Assembly: GCA_000508305.1 (NCBI GenBank)
Contig: CP006977.1
Span: forward strand, 1,830,621-1,894,620
Source of the DNA: Sulfolobus acidocaldarius SUSAZ
GTDB lineage: Archaea; Thermoproteota; Thermoprotei_A; Sulfolobales; Sulfolobaceae
Length of the DNA: 64,000 nucleotides
Reading direction: 5' to 3'
Position 1 is the first letter of the stretch, and every line of letters begins with the position of its first letter. Under the pieces are notes generated by a model. The model was given only the letters and a program-made list of their open reading frames with translations, was not told where the DNA came from and made no database searches. The position numbers were made by a program, and so were the translations under genes. This document shows positions 32,608 through 42,646 of this stretch, piece by piece.

Positions 32608-33648
32608 TTAATAGCTCTCTACGCCAATGGACCTCTGCGAAATAACGTAAGATACGCCTTCCTTGAGCTTCCTCACATCATAGATGCTCAAGGGTGGATC
32701 ATCCTCACTAAGGTTCTCTCTCCAGATCATGATGGCCATCTCTTCCGGTGAAATTGAACCTCCTAAGGCTTCAAATACCAGGTTAACTATCCTATTCATG
32801 AAGTCAGCTACTTTCTCGTTGCTGAGAGCCCTTTTAACGTAATAAGGTATCTCATCCTTGTACTTGAGCCTCAGGAACTTAGAGAGCTCGATGAATGATC
32901 TTATAGAGGCATAGCTGTTGTTCTCTATTACCTCAGTCCTACGCGATGAGGTCAACATTATTATCTTCTGAGCGTCCCACAACTTGAATGAAAAGGAGAA
33001 TATCCTATTTAGGTGCGAGAACCTCTTCAAGGCATCAGGTTTACCAGAGATGCGCAACTTATCCTTGACATATAGTTTCTTGAAGTCCACTAATTGTGCA
33101 CTGAAGGATGAATCTATTGGAGCTAACACTATGTAACTCATAAAACTGTTACCTATTTTGCTCTTAAACATTATTATCCTAAACCATGAAAAGGACAACG
33201 TCGCTAAGAAAGCTGATAGAAGAGTTATTTTAATGGACTTGTAACCTTTCTTAGCAGTCTTTCCATTCCATCCTCCAAACCATCTCTCAGCCTCCATGGT
33301 CTCTGGTAGGATCAAGGGATAACCGTCAGTCTCGCTGTCGGCATTGTTAATTAGCTCGTCAGCCGTTATCTTCATGAGGAGCTCTATTATGTCACTGTAA
33401 TTTCTCGTGAAACCCCTCAGCATACTCTTCAGCTCTTCGTCATTCTTCATGTCATTTACTGCACTGTTTAACACTTCCTCCATGAGTTGTTTGGTGGGAG
33501 CTCGTAACTTCAACTTGTCTCTTTCAACCTCGTAGTCTAATCCCAACTGTTTCAGGTAAATCGCTGAGCTCATCGCCAATTCTCTAGATAAAAAACCTTC
33601 CATGGGTAGGGTAGTGGTGATTTCCACTTCCTTCTTTTCTACTACCAT
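32608..33648 (-). CDS. cas8a2: Cas8a2 (Csa4), large subunit of type I-A Cascade
   Basis: 346 residues, the usual Csa4 length. There is no simple catalytic motif. The identification rests on position (after cas5a, before cas3'), size and family-like sequence (EITTTLPMEGFLSRELAMSSAIYLKQLG at the N-terminus, SPEEMAIMIWRENLSEDDPP near the C-terminus). In I-A systems it recognises the PAM and recruits Cas3. The ATG overlaps the cas5a stop (TGAGATG). Confidence 0.85.
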   Translation of the reverse strand: MVVEKKEVEITTTLPMEGFLSRELAMSSAIYLKQLGLDYEVERDKLKLRAPTKQLMEEVLNSAVNDMKNDEELKSMLRGFTRNYSDIIELLMKITADELINNADSETDGYPLILPETMEAERWFGGWNGKTAKKGYKSIKITLLSAFLATLSFSWFRIIMFKSKIGNSFMSYIVLAPIDSSFSAQLVDFKKLYVKDKLRISGKPDALKRFSHLNRIFSFSFKLWDAQKIIMLTSSRRTEVIENNSYASIRSFIELSKFLRLKYKDEIPYYVKRALSNEKVADFMNRIVNLVFEALGGSISPEEMAIMIWRENLSEDDPPLSIYDVRKLKEGVSYVISQRSIGVESY

Positions 33649-34421
33649 CTCAAACCGCCTTTAGGTACTATAACGAGCGAATTATTCACCTTGTATACAG
33701 TACACTCTTCACGATATAAATTGCTCACCTTCATGAAACCACCAAACAGTGGTCCATGTTTAGGTATCACGAACTTCTCAACATTTGGCTTTTCATCAGA
33801 AGTGGGTGCCTTCGATGACAATTTATAGATTCCAGTCATAGGCATTTCTACACCTTCATCTGAATTCACGCATTTGGATGGGAAGTAGAAGTTAGTGTTT
33901 ATCTCGTCAGGAGCGCTCATCTCCTCAACTTCTCCTTCAATGACTTTTAGCACGCTAACTAGAGACTCCTTCGAGCCTAACGACGTCACTTGCCACGCTA
34001 ACTTCCTCCATAACTCTTCCTTACCCCTCAGAAGTAAGAGAACGTTGAAAGTCGTCATAGGCGCATATATCTTACCGAAGGCTGAAACTCCAAACCAGTT
34101 CTGCATTTCTTCCAATTTCCTGTTCTTCTCCTGTCTGTAAGGAACCCTCTCTTCCCTCATTAAGTCTGAGTATCTGATCATCAGTGGTTCCTCAGTGCCG
34201 TAAGTTATCCAGAAAAGGTCCTTCTTTGCCAGTTGATCCACGAATTCCTTAGTGCATGACTCGTTCCTCTCGTTTACAGCGTGATTACAGTAACCTCTAG
34301 AGAGCGCTCCAATCAGTGTGGAAACTGGTGGCATGGGAAATGACTCGCCACCGGCTGAAGCTGAAGGGTACCTTACGGAATAACCCCAGTGATGCTTCCC
34401 TACAATCAGTATTCCGTACAT
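33642..34421 (-). CDS. cas5a: Cas5a, type I-A Cascade subunit
   Basis: 259 residues. The N-terminal RAMP strand MYGILIVGKHHWGYSVRYP is followed by ESFPMPPVSTLIGALSRGY, the Cas5-type P-P-x-T-x-x-G-A-L motif. KHGPLFGGFMK sits near the C-terminus. Cas5 binds the 5' handle of the crRNA and caps the Cas7 filament. It lies 37 bases after cas7 and overlaps cas8a2 by 7 bases. Confidence 0.9.
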   Translation of the reverse strand: MYGILIVGKHHWGYSVRYPSASAGGESFPMPPVSTLIGALSRGYCNHAVNERNESCTKEFVDQLAKKDLFWITYGTEEPLMIRYSDLMREERVPYRQEKNRKLEEMQNWFGVSAFGKIYAPMTTFNVLLLLRGKEELWRKLAWQVTSLGSKESLVSVLKVIEGEVEEMSAPDEINTNFYFPSKCVNSDEGVEMPMTGIYKLSSKAPTSDEKPNVEKFVIPKHGPLFGGFMKVSNLYREECTVYKVNNSLVIVPKGGLRW

Positions 34422-34458
34422 TTAATTCCCTGACCTCATTAATTGTCCTTTCAGCTCT

Positions 34459-35511
34459 CTAATGTCCCTCCATGGATTTTTCTTCTAATTTCTTTTTTAC
34501 AGCTTCCTTCATTTCCTTGAATGGCTCCACGGGATCCTTCTTGGACTCTCCCTTGATAGATGACATCAACTTGTCCTGCGCGTAAAACGTAAGGATAGGT
34601 TTCTCAATACCTAGACTTCCAGCGAAGGAATCTATCGTGGACTTAGTGAAGTTAATGTAGTCATCAATCTTTCCGTTCTCTAGCGTAATTGGCAAGAGGT
34701 TGAAAGGCTTCTCAGATAAGGAAAGCGCTACGGCCTCTATATCGATTATCGGTTTGAACCTGCTCTGCTTCGCCCCGAAGAGGAACTGTGTGAGGGTCAA
34801 ATTCAACGCGTCGAGAGAGGAAAGGATCCTTTTCTCCCTCTCATTATCATTGCTTTTCTCCTTTTGCTTATTATCATCTATACAGAGAGTGTAACAACCT
34901 TCTTTTTCAGCGCATTTCAACGTTTGAGTACAACCTATTCCGTCGACATTTAGGTATCCAGTTAGCACGTAAGATGCGCTAGCCACTTCAACGTTGAAGA
35001 GAGATTGTTGGTCTATCAACTCCTTGGTGACGTACCTAACGTGGAACTCCGACGTTATTCCTACGCTCTTCACTGAGTCAAGTGAAGGTATCATGTAGCT
35101 GAACGCTATGTTAGATACCCTCTTAGCTAACTTACTTGGATTCATGAAGCCTGCAACGTCCTCCACGACGTCCTCCTCTATGACGCATAGCTCGTAGTCA
35201 GCTCCATCTTTATCTTCGCAGTTAGACCCTACATGAACGTTGTCTCCGGCACCTCTCTTAATGAATACCCCTTGCCTCGCTAAGGCATCTACTTTTAAAC
35301 CACTCTTGGTAGCAATTTCAGCTAATTCCCACTGATAACCGTGAGCTATCATTTCGCCGCTAATTGCGGGAACGTAAGATATTACGTAAGAGTTGTTGTC
35401 TCTGAAGATAACTGGAGCCCTTCTGTGTCTTATGTAATTCCCTGCTGACTCTACGTTATTCAGGTCTTCAACGTTCACTAGGTACCTTATGGAGAATGAG
35501 AGCCAGCTCAT
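34459..35511 (-). CDS. cas7: Cas7 (Csa2), backbone subunit of type I-A Cascade
   Basis: 350 residues from ATG 35511; a GTG at 35523 is possible, but GGTGG just before the ATG favours 35511. SFSIRYLVNVEDLNNVESAGNY is followed by RRAPVIF and PAISGEMIAHGYQWELA, the typical Csa2 block. Multiple copies coat the crRNA. A middle insertion with Cys pairs (CTQTLKCAEKEGCYTLC, near 200-215) might bind metal. The start overlaps the csa5 stop. Confidence 0.93.
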   Translation of the reverse strand: MSWLSFSIRYLVNVEDLNNVESAGNYIRHRRAPVIFRDNNSYVISYVPAISGEMIAHGYQWELAEIATKSGLKVDALARQGVFIKRGAGDNVHVGSNCEDKDGADYELCVIEEDVVEDVAGFMNPSKLAKRVSNIAFSYMIPSLDSVKSVGITSEFHVRYVTKELIDQQSLFNVEVASASYVLTGYLNVDGIGCTQTLKCAEKEGCYTLCIDDNKQKEKSNDNEREKRILSSLDALNLTLTQFLFGAKQSRFKPIIDIEAVALSLSEKPFNLLPITLENGKIDDYINFTKSTIDSFAGSLGIEKPILTFYAQDKLMSSIKGESKKDPVEPFKEMKEAVKKKLEEKSMEGH

Positions 35512-35512
35512 T

Positions 35513-36016
35513 TCAACTACCACCCATGGCGAGTTCTACTAATTCTCTCGCGACGTATATGTTTTTATTCAATTCGTTCATGAAAGACTTCAGCTCGAAC
35601 TCTGATGGAACAGAGACCCTTATATTTCCATCCTTTAAGAAAACGACCGGGGAAATGCAGTACTCCTTCTCATGTGAGGACTCGCCCTTGACTATCTCGT
35701 GAACTACGTCTTTATAACCTCTCACAAACAATTCCTTGATGTCTGATTGCTTGAGGATTGCTAAGCAAGGTATCTTGGCTTTCTCGGTATTTCTCGTCTT
35801 CCTATTGTAAATGAAAGCCTCCTTTTCCACAGCTGACTGCATGTATGATAGATACTCCCTAGTGGCTTGAGTTAAAGTGTCCTTTATTACGTTGGGATCT
35901 AAGGAATAGATTAGTGGGTCGAGGTAGCCGAACCTCCTCAAAACAGCATAAACCCTCAACATCTTTATTAATGAAAGATGGAGGATCTTCTTCTTTGTTT
36001 TCTGTGTTTCTACCAT
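35513..36016 (-). CDS. csa5: Csa5, small subunit of type I-A Cascade
   Basis: 167 residues, first gene of the operon. LIKMLRVYAVLRRFGYLDPLIYSLD and the DTLTQATREYLSYMQSA helix match Csa5, which binds R-loop single strands in I-A complexes. It begins with a leaderless-type ATG 20-30 bases from a TATA box and ends overlapping cas7. Confidence 0.87.
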   Translation of the reverse strand: MVETQKTKKKILHLSLIKMLRVYAVLRRFGYLDPLIYSLDPNVIKDTLTQATREYLSYMQSAVEKEAFIYNRKTRNTEKAKIPCLAILKQSDIKELFVRGYKDVVHEIVKGESSHEKEYCISPVVFLKDGNIRVSVPSEFELKSFMNELNKNIYVARELVELAMGGS

Positions 36017-36035
36017 GGATTAATATAGGAGAATA

Positions 36036-36046
36036 CTCACTAATAA
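36036..36046 (-). promoter_or_regulatory. TATA box of the type I-A interference operon
   Basis: AAATTTATTAG on the minus strand, about 25 bases before the csa5 ATG, so the mRNA should be leaderless. An IS copy begins at 36068, only about 22 bases further upstream, so any upstream activator site has been replaced by IS sequence. Confidence 0.5.
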
Positions 36047-36067
36047 ATTTTGATGAATAAATCAGAA

Positions 36068-36725
36068 GTTTGGACAACAATTTTATTCACCTCCATAAAA
36101 TTCAATTTTATTCAAACTAATACTTATAGATTTCGAGTAAACTGTATTGTAAATTATGAAGAATATTTTCAACTTGTTATTGTGTTCCTTGTTGAGTTCC
36201 ATGATAAGTCCATGCTTTAAGCTTCTGAAAATCTACCAAGTTCCTCTTGCCAAACGTTTCAACCTCATGCCTCGCCAGTTGAACTCCTTGTAAGCTAATG
36301 CTTTATCTTGTACATGACCTTATCCATCCAATTCTCCAGTAAACATGAAAACCACTCCTAAACATGAAGAATAAGACAAGACCCATAATGCCTAACAACC
36401 CATTTCACCCTCAAAACCTTAATCAACAAGAAAATCATTCCTAACGTTAATCTTAAGCTCATAATTAAAGCAAGCTTGTGGAGATGGTAGAGTAAGGTGG
36501 CATGAGGTAATAAAGTCCTCCAAAAGTAAGAGGTTAAGGCTAATGCAATCCAAGGAGTGAAATCTTGGCTTAACATTTACCTTAAAAGGGAAGAGATAAT
36601 TTGGGTGAGTAAATCAAACCTATTCACGTTCTCGTCCTAATAAAATAAACTCGTCCTCACCCTAAAAATACTTTTCAATAAAGAAAATTCAATTTATATC
36701 AAAACAATTAAATTGTTGTCCACAC
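36068..36725 (-). mobile_element. IS-family copy upstream of csa5, degenerate transposase
   Basis: 658 bp from GTTTGGACAACAATTTT to AATTGTTGTCCACAC. The minus strand retains the first 60 or so codons of the transposase (LSQDFTPWIALALTSYFWRTL, 36576 onward), identical in start to the 38752-39479 copy. An internal deletion and stops follow. Confidence 0.8.
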
Positions 36726-36993
36726 AAAGATATAGAAGGAAAAATTTTATCTTAGCTTTTCATCTTTTCCTTCACTGATGTCTAGAAGAGGATGAGATCC
36801 ATGAAGGAAATATAGCCATTAAAATTAGAGTGTAAGATTTGAAAGCAATAAATGTTTATTAAGAATAAATACTAATGTAGTTTCATGGAATATGAGATAG
36901 ATTTAAGAAAAATTCCATTCAACACTTATAGCGAGTTAATAAATAAGTTCAATATGGAATATTCCGGAATATTTTAATATTGGAGAAGCAATA

Positions 36994-38511
36994 TTGGATA
37001 GAAATAACGACGATAGCATAGCTGTATACTACGAAGATGAAGAAGGGAATAGAAAAAATTATACATTTAAAGAATTAAACTTAATGTCAAATTCTTTCAT
37101 CAAATTACTTTTGGAAAAATTTAAAATAAATCAAGGAGACGTTATAGGAGTATACTTACAGCCAAGAGTAGAAACAATAGTATCTCTACTTTCAATATAT
37201 AGGCTTGGTTGCATTGCATTATCAATCTCTCCATTAATGGGAAGTGAGGCTGTAGAATATAGGATTAAACACAGTAACGCTAAGGTAGCAGTAATTGAAG
37301 GCTCTAGAAAAGACGTTAGAGAAAAATTAGGAAATATAAATTTAATAATAGTTGGAGATGAACAAAGACGAGAAAACGAGACTGATTTTGATGAGATTAA
37401 AAGACAAACAGGAAATTTTACCGCAGTAAAGACTAAGAGCGATCAGCCAGCTCAATTATTTTACACTTCAGGGAGTGCTGGTTTGCCAAAAGGAGTATTG
37501 CACGCACACAGATTTCTCTTAGGGCATATTCCTACATATCAACTATATTTTGAAATGGCTCCTAGAGATGAAGATGTATTCTATACACCGGCAGATTGGG
37601 GATGGATAGGGGCCATAGGTGACGTTATCTTGCCTTCATTATATTTTAAGAAACCTATAGTCGCATATAGAAGAGAAGGAAAATTTGATCCAAATAACGC
37701 TCTAGCAATAATGCAAAAGTATAATGTAACCTGCGCTTTTATTCCGCCGACAGCGTTAAGAATGATAAAAAGAGAGATTGAACATCCTGCAAAGGAATAT
37801 GATCTCAAACTTAGAGCATTAAGTAGTGCAGGAGAAGCAGTAGGAGAGGATATAATCAATTGGGCATTAAAGGAACTAAGTCAAAATGTAAATGAGTTCT
37901 ATGGATGTACTGAAGCTAATCTAGTAGTAACCAATAATTCTCTATGGAGGAAAATAGGATCATTAGGTAAGCCTTCTCCGGGACATGAAGTAGCCGTAAT
38001 TGACGAGAGCGGAAAACCAATTATAGGACAAATTGGAGAAATAGCCGTAAGGAGAGATGATCCAGTTGTACTTTTAGGATATTTAAATAATCCAGACTAC
38101 ACTAAGACAAAATTTAGAGGAGAATGGTTCTTAATAGGAGACTTAGGAGTAATGGATGAAAACGGATATATATGGTTCAAAGGTAGGGCGGATGATGTAA
38201 TAAAAGTGTCAGGATATAGGATAGGACCTGAAGAAATAGAAAAGATAATACTTCGACATCCAGCAGTCAAAGATGTTGCAGTAATAGGAAAACCGGATAA
38301 AATTAGAGGAAACATTATAAAGGCTTTTATCGTGTTAAAGGATGGTTATTCAAAATCTGATGAATTAGCTAGTCAAATTCAGCAGTTTGTTAAAAATAAT
38401 TTGGCATCATATGCATATCCTAGAGAGATAGAATTTGTTAACGAACTACCTAGAACTGAGACGGGAAAGCTAAAGAGATTCAAATTGAGAAAAAGAGAAG
38501 GAGTTTCATAG
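36994..38511 (+). CDS. Acyl-CoA synthetase (acetyl-CoA synthetase-like ANL enzyme), 5' frameshifted
   Basis: 505 codons from a TTG at 36994. Motifs: YTSGSAGLPKGVLHAH (A3, P-loop), EFYGCTEANLV (A5), GEWFLIGDLG (A7), GRADDVIKVSGYRIGPEEIE (A8) and the C-terminal PRTETGKLKRFKLR with the catalytic Lys (A10), so the core is complete. Upstream, an ATG at 36885 opens MEYEIDLRKIPFNTYSEL, the normal N-terminus of this family. It is out of frame by one base near 36960 (EYSGIF stop versus PEYFNIGEAILDRN). Either the gene lost its first 37 or so codons or translation restarts at the TTG. It is metabolic and unrelated to CRISPR, so it is a passenger of the island. Confidence 0.85.
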   Translation: MDRNNDDSIAVYYEDEEGNRKNYTFKELNLMSNSFIKLLLEKFKINQGDVIGVYLQPRVETIVSLLSIYRLGCIALSISPLMGSEAVEYRIKHSNAKVAVIEGSRKDVREKLGNINLIIVGDEQRRENETDFDEIKRQTGNFTAVKTKSDQPAQLFYTSGSAGLPKGVLHAHRFLLGHIPTYQLYFEMAPRDEDVFYTPADWGWIGAIGDVILPSLYFKKPIVAYRREGKFDPNNALAIMQKYNVTCAFIPPTALRMIKREIEHPAKEYDLKLRALSSAGEAVGEDIINWALKELSQNVNEFYGCTEANLVVTNNSLWRKIGSLGKPSPGHEVAVIDESGKPIIGQIGEIAVRRDDPVVLLGYLNNPDYTKTKFRGEWFLIGDLGVMDENGYIWFKGRADDVIKVSGYRIGPEEIEKIILRHPAVKDVAVIGKPDKIRGNIIKAFIVLKDGYSKSDELASQIQQFVKNNLASYAYPREIEFVNELPRTETGKLKRFKLRKREGVS

Positions 38512-38701
38512 GATTTCATGAATCCTCTTGAAGAGTCTATGCATCATTAACCTTATTTTTCAGATGAAAAAGTTGTAAAGTAATTTTCAATTAACACTTC
38601 ATCTCGTGTTAGATATAAACGATCCCAGCCATTTTCTTTCACACTATACACACTTCATTAGCTTTCCCTTCATAGAGAAAGTTAAATTATAATAAGGAGA
38701 A

Positions 38702-39479
38702 GTGTGGTCAACAATTTCATTCACCTCTATAATTTTATTCAAACTAACACCGTGTGTGGACAACAATTTAATTGTTTTGATATAAATTGAATTTTCTTTA
38801 TTGAAAAGTATTTTTAGGGTGAGGACGAGTTTATTTTATTAGGACGAGAACGTGAATAGGTTTGATTTACTCACCCAAATTATCTCTTCCCTTTTAAGGT
38901 AAATGTTAAGCCAAGATTTCACTCCTTGGATTGCATTAGCCTTAACCTCTTACTTTTGGAGGACTTTATTACCTCATGCCACCTTACTCTACCATCTCCA
39001 CAAGCTTGCTTTAATTATGAGCTTAAGATTAACGTTAGGAATGATTTTCTTGTTGATTAAGGTTTTGAGGGTTAATGGTGGGTATTATTACTTGTGGGTT
39101 GTTAGGCATTATGAGTCTGGGCTTGTACTATTCTTTATGCTTACTAGTCTTAGGAGTGGTTTTCACGTTTATGTTATATTAAATGGTATTAACCTGGAGA
39201 ATTGGAGGGATAAGGTAATCTTTGTACATGATAAAGCATTAGCTTACAAGGAGTTCAACTGGCGAGGCATGAGGTTGAAACGTTTGGCAAGAGGAACTTG
39301 GTAGATTTTCAGAAGCTTAAAGCATGGACTTCCATTTCTCATGGAACTCAACAAGAAACACAATAACAAGTTAGAAAAACATTCTTCATAATTTACAATA
39401 CAGTTTACTCGAAATCTATAAGTGTTAGTTTGAATAAAATTGAATTTTATGGAGGTGAATGAAATTGTTGTCCACACAC
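38702..39479 (+). mobile_element. Best-preserved IS of the island family (728 bp) next to a left-end stub
   Basis: 38702-38751 is a 50-base left-end remnant (GTGTGGTCAACAATTTC). The main copy runs from GTGTGTGGACAACAATTT (38752) to ATTGTTGTCCACACAC (39479). It holds a 133-codon frame (38903-39304, LSQDFTPWIALALTSYFWRT to KRLARGTW) ending in an early stop. The region VIFVHDKALAYKEFNW followed by a Lys/Arg-rich block resembles the DDE core of IS6-family transposases of Sulfolobus (ISC735/ISC774 type), but the protein is shortened. From 39480 to 39720 no gene is seen. Confidence 0.7.
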
Positions 39480-39720
39480 TCTCTTTTTCCCATAAATTCC
39501 TTTAATAAAGCTCGAAGAAAGAAGAAACCCTTAATTTTCTTGTATCTTATGTGGTTATTTATTCTCACTGTTAGTCTTTATTCGGTTGAGGCAATAATCT
39601 AATTAACCTTCTCTCAAATCACTTCCTCAAGTAAATGTTAAGGCAGTTCTATAATTAATGAATCTTGTCATACTTTTTGTTAAACAATTATTGTAAATTT
39701 CACAATTAAGTAAACAGTAA

Positions 39721-39730
39721 AACTTAAAAG
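39721..39730 (+). promoter_or_regulatory. TATA box of the type III-D operon
   Basis: AACTTAAAAG, centred about 26 bases before the ATG at 39752; implies a leaderless operon mRNA. Confidence 0.5.
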
Positions 39731-39751
39731 ATGTATAACTAAATAATATTT

Positions 39752-40141
39752 ATGTCCTTACAACAATCTTCTAACGAAGAACTTCTGAACATAGCTACAA
39801 AAATCGCTATTTCCGCATCGAAACATGCTAAAGGGGGTGACAAGCCTGTGGTTGACCCAACCACAATTAATAACTTGTTAACTTTTATTCAATCCAGAAA
39901 AGACGTGAATGAATTATTGGCATTTATTATGAGGCAGACTGGAAGGAAAGAAATAGATCCAGACACTTGTAAGTTATTGTTACGATACTTAAAAGGGTTA
40001 AGTCTAGATAAAGCCACTCAATTATTGGGTTACGTGAAGTGGATTCATGAAACTCTTACCTCCGGAGATATTGGAATAAATAGGAGTAAGTTAAACGATG
40101 TGAAGAGTTTCTCAGAACTTGTAAAACTTATAGCTGAGTGA
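39752..40141 (+). CDS. Type III-D small subunit (Csm2/Cas11-like)
   Basis: 129 residues, all-helical in appearance ([65 protein letters not shown]). It is the first gene of the III-D operon. Size, predicted helices and position fit the Csm2-like small subunit that lines the crRNA-target duplex. Sequence evidence alone is modest. Confidence 0.7.
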   Translation: MSLQQSSNEELLNIATKIAISASKHAKGGDKPVVDPTTINNLLTFIQSRKDVNELLAFIMRQTGRKEIDPDTCKLLLRYLKGLSLDKATQLLGYVKWIHETLTSGDIGINRSKLNDVKSFSELVKLIAE

Positions 40142-40148
40142 TAAAATT

Positions 40149-40853
40149 ATGAGCTGTGCTGACTTAGACGTAATTGACACCATTATAAAAGTTGAGGGAA
40201 AAATAGTAAACTTAACTCCTTTAAGAGTAGGTCAAGGTAAGTCACAAGAATTCACGGAGGCTACAGATAACCCAGTTATGAAAATAAAGGGAAAACCTGT
40301 AATACCAGGATCGTCATTGAAGGGAGCCTTTAGAAGTATGGTAGAGGCTTACGTCAAGTCATTGAATGATCAAAAATACAGAGTATGTGACATCAATGAC
40401 GATAAGTGCACCTCTTGCGATGACCATAGTTATTGCATACCATGTATACTTTTTGGCTTCAAGGATTTAGCTTCACGAGTGTACATACTGGACTCTATAG
40501 CAGAGGAGTTCTCAATTGGACAGAGAACTATGGTCACAATTAATCGAGTATCCGGTGGGCAATTGACCGGGCATCTATATACGCTTGATTTCGTAGAGCC
40601 AAACTCTAAGTTCAACTTCTCCATGATGATATATAACCTAGACTTAGTGAACCAAGAAAAAGAGGATTGGAAGAGGGTTTCAGTAGATGCATTAAAATAT
40701 GTACTAAAGACTCTCCTCACAGAAGGTATCTTCGTAGGAGGTCGGAAGAGTGTAGGATATGGTTTGATAAAGTTAACTGAGGGCAAATTAAAATTATACA
40801 AATCCCCAGACCTCTTAACTCCTAAAGAGTACGATTTAGCCAAGGTGATCTAA
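40149..40853 (+). CDS. Csm3-like Cas7 RAMP of type III-D
   Basis: 234 residues. The RAMP core [16 protein letters not shown] (48-63) is the glycine-rich crRNA-binding loop. ATDNPV places D40 where Csm3 carries its target-RNA-cleaving Asp. A cysteine cluster ([11 protein letters not shown], then [11 protein letters not shown]) probably binds zinc. [14 protein letters not shown] is the C-terminal G-rich motif. Likely a backbone subunit that cuts target RNA. Confidence 0.88.
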   Translation: MSCADLDVIDTIIKVEGKIVNLTPLRVGQGKSQEFTEATDNPVMKIKGKPVIPGSSLKGAFRSMVEAYVKSLNDQKYRVCDINDDKCTSCDDHSYCIPCILFGFKDLASRVYILDSIAEEFSIGQRTMVTINRVSGGQLTGHLYTLDFVEPNSKFNFSMMIYNLDLVNQEKEDWKRVSVDALKYVLKTLLTEGIFVGGRKSVGYGLIKLTEGKLKLYKSPDLLTPKEYDLAKVI

Positions 40854-41690
40854 TTGGTAGATTACACCTTCATAAGGAAGGATTTAGTGAAGAGGACAGT
40901 AATAATTGATGGAGAAATAGTTACGTTAGCTCCACTGAGGATAGGGGTTGGTAGGGGAGGTAGCTTGGATCCTACCAGTATCGCTAGGGATACGATATTG
41001 AAGGACCATAATGGAAAACCAGTTATCCCTGGTTCATCATGGAAAGGTATATTCAGATCTACCGGAGAGAGGTTATTATCATCGAAAAACGTTGAAGTAT
41101 GCAGTGGCGTAGGAAATGATAATTGTTTAAAAAAGAAAGGATTAGATGATGACTTCCAAAACTTGTTAAAAAGAAATAACATTGATAAAGCGTTAGAAAT
41201 GTTTTGGGGAAAAACTTGCCTAAATTGTAAACTCTTTGGAACGATGGGAGTAGTAGGCAATCTGAGATTCCTAGACTCGGTCGCAATAAACTACACCTTA
41301 GGTATGAGAACCATGATAGCGATAAGTAGGACTAAAGGAGCAGTTGCTAAGAGAGCATTGGTGCAAGTCGAATATGTTGAGCCTGGCTCAACTTTTACAT
41401 TTAAGCTAATTGGATATAACTTACCTAGCTATGCTATCGGTTATATTGTTAATATTATGAAAACTATTAATGATGGTTTAACACAAGTTGGAGGACATAA
41501 GAGTAGAGGTTTCGGTTTCGTTAGGTTCTCCAAACTAAAGTTTACCAACATTGGTGAAAACAAGGTAGAAGAAGAAGACGTTAAAGTCGACTTAAATTCA
41601 GCAGAAGGAGATGGAGATAAGTTCTTCGAGTTAATGAAACCATTTATAGAGGTATTCCAGAATGCGAAGATCCCCTATCCAGAGAAATGA
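40854..41690 (+). CDS. Csm3-like Cas7 RAMP of type III-D (second copy)
   Basis: 278 residues from a TTG start directly after the previous stop. [22 protein letters not shown] is followed by [17 protein letters not shown]46 is the likely cleavage-site Asp. CLKKKG and [12 protein letters not shown] hold probable zinc cysteines. [15 protein letters not shown] is the C-terminal glycine loop. Paralogous to the 40149 gene, as expected in III-D complexes, which use several different Cas7 subunits. Confidence 0.87.
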   Translation: MVDYTFIRKDLVKRTVIIDGEIVTLAPLRIGVGRGGSLDPTSIARDTILKDHNGKPVIPGSSWKGIFRSTGERLLSSKNVEVCSGVGNDNCLKKKGLDDDFQNLLKRNNIDKALEMFWGKTCLNCKLFGTMGVVGNLRFLDSVAINYTLGMRTMIAISRTKGAVAKRALVQVEYVEPGSTFTFKLIGYNLPSYAIGYIVNIMKTINDGLTQVGGHKSRGFGFVRFSKLKFTNIGENKVEEEDVKVDLNSAEGDGDKFFELMKPFIEVFQNAKIPYPEK

Positions 41691-42483
41691 ATACACCAAA
41701 AGAAACTCTAACGGCATAAGTGGTGTAATAGAGCTAAGATTATCAGTGAAGTCGGACTATTTGCACGTGGGAAGTGGATCCTCAACCTATAGGCTAGTCA
41801 AAAAAATAGATAATATTGACGCGTTGGTAGAAGACGCAATAGAGGGTAATATACCAGACCTCTCAGCCTATTTTTCGCCAAAACTCCACTTAATGACCAA
41901 GTATAGTAATGGTACATTCATAATTCCTGGGTCAACAATAAAGGGATTAGTGAGGACTAGACTGGAATTATCAATACCTGGAAGTTGTTATATAGTCTCT
42001 AAGGATGCTAGCAACACCTCTCAGACCTATAGGAATATATTTAAACCTAGAAAAAAGCCAAGAGACAGATTCGATCCAGTAAAATTTCCTAAAGTTTGCC
42101 CGGTGTGTGATCTCTTAGGAAACAGTGGCTTAGCTAGTAGAGTAACGTTTAGTGATTTCGTAGGAGAGAAAGTTAATTCTCAAAACGTTAAAGTAAGGGG
42201 AGACGAATATGAATGTGTTACAAAGAACTCTACTTTTAGGGGTAAAGTTGTATTTAAAGGATTGAAGAGTGTAGAAATAGGAATGTTACTCTACGGTTTT
42301 GGGTTTAGAATAGGTAATAACACAATTACATCTAAGACTATGTTATTAGGTAGGTTTAAGTTCTCAGATAGGCAGTTTGGAAGAGTTCAGTTCTCCCTCG
42401 TCAACTCTAATCCTAATTACCTTAATTACTTAAAGGAGTTCGTATCCAAATTTAAACCATTAGATTTCAACGAGGAGTGGTAA
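41662..42483 (+). CDS. Csm5-like Cas7 RAMP of type III-D
   Basis: 273 residues, overlapping the previous gene by 29 bases. The N-terminal strand [20 protein letters not shown] is followed by [42 protein letters not shown] contains a CPxC pair and the RAMP G-L-A-S-R-V-x-F-S-D block. It is longer between strands than the Csm3-like subunits, closer to Csm5, which caps the 3' end of the complex. The glycine-rich C-terminal loop is weak. Confidence 0.8.
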   Translation: MRRSPIQRNEYTKRNSNGISGVIELRLSVKSDYLHVGSGSSTYRLVKKIDNIDALVEDAIEGNIPDLSAYFSPKLHLMTKYSNGTFIIPGSTIKGLVRTRLELSIPGSCYIVSKDASNTSQTYRNIFKPRKKPRDRFDPVKFPKVCPVCDLLGNSGLASRVTFSDFVGEKVNSQNVKVRGDEYECVTKNSTFRGKVVFKGLKSVEIGMLLYGFGFRIGNNTITSKTMLLGRFKFSDRQFGRVQFSLVNSNPNYLNYLKEFVSKFKPLDFNEEW

Positions 42484-42484
42484 G

Positions 42485-42646
42485 ATGAAGATCTGTATTC
42501 GTTATGATCTCTCAGTCGATTTAGATTGTAAAAACCTTAGTGACTATCTATTCGTAGAGGAAGTTAGTGAAGAAAGAAAAAATGATTATTCCCTCATAGA
42601 ATGGAAAAGAGGGAAGTATATAAAGAAGGTGGTAAAATGGTCCTAA
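42485..42646 (+). CDS. Small 53-residue ORF between the Csm5-like gene and cas10
   Basis: The ATG lies one base after the previous stop (TAAGATG), preceded by GAGGAGTGG, a good Shine-Dalgarno. The frame runs 53 codons (MKICIRYDLSVDLDC ... KKVVKWS) and its stop overlaps the preferred cas10 ATG at 42637 by 10 bases. That is tight enough for translational coupling and would explain the otherwise 150-base gap in a packed operon. Charged, with two Cys. I do not recognise it. It could be a small III-D subunit, a regulator of Cas10 or an unselected frame. Confidence 0.45.
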   Translation: MKICIRYDLSVDLDCKNLSDYLFVEEVSEERKNDYSLIEWKRGKYIKKVVKWS

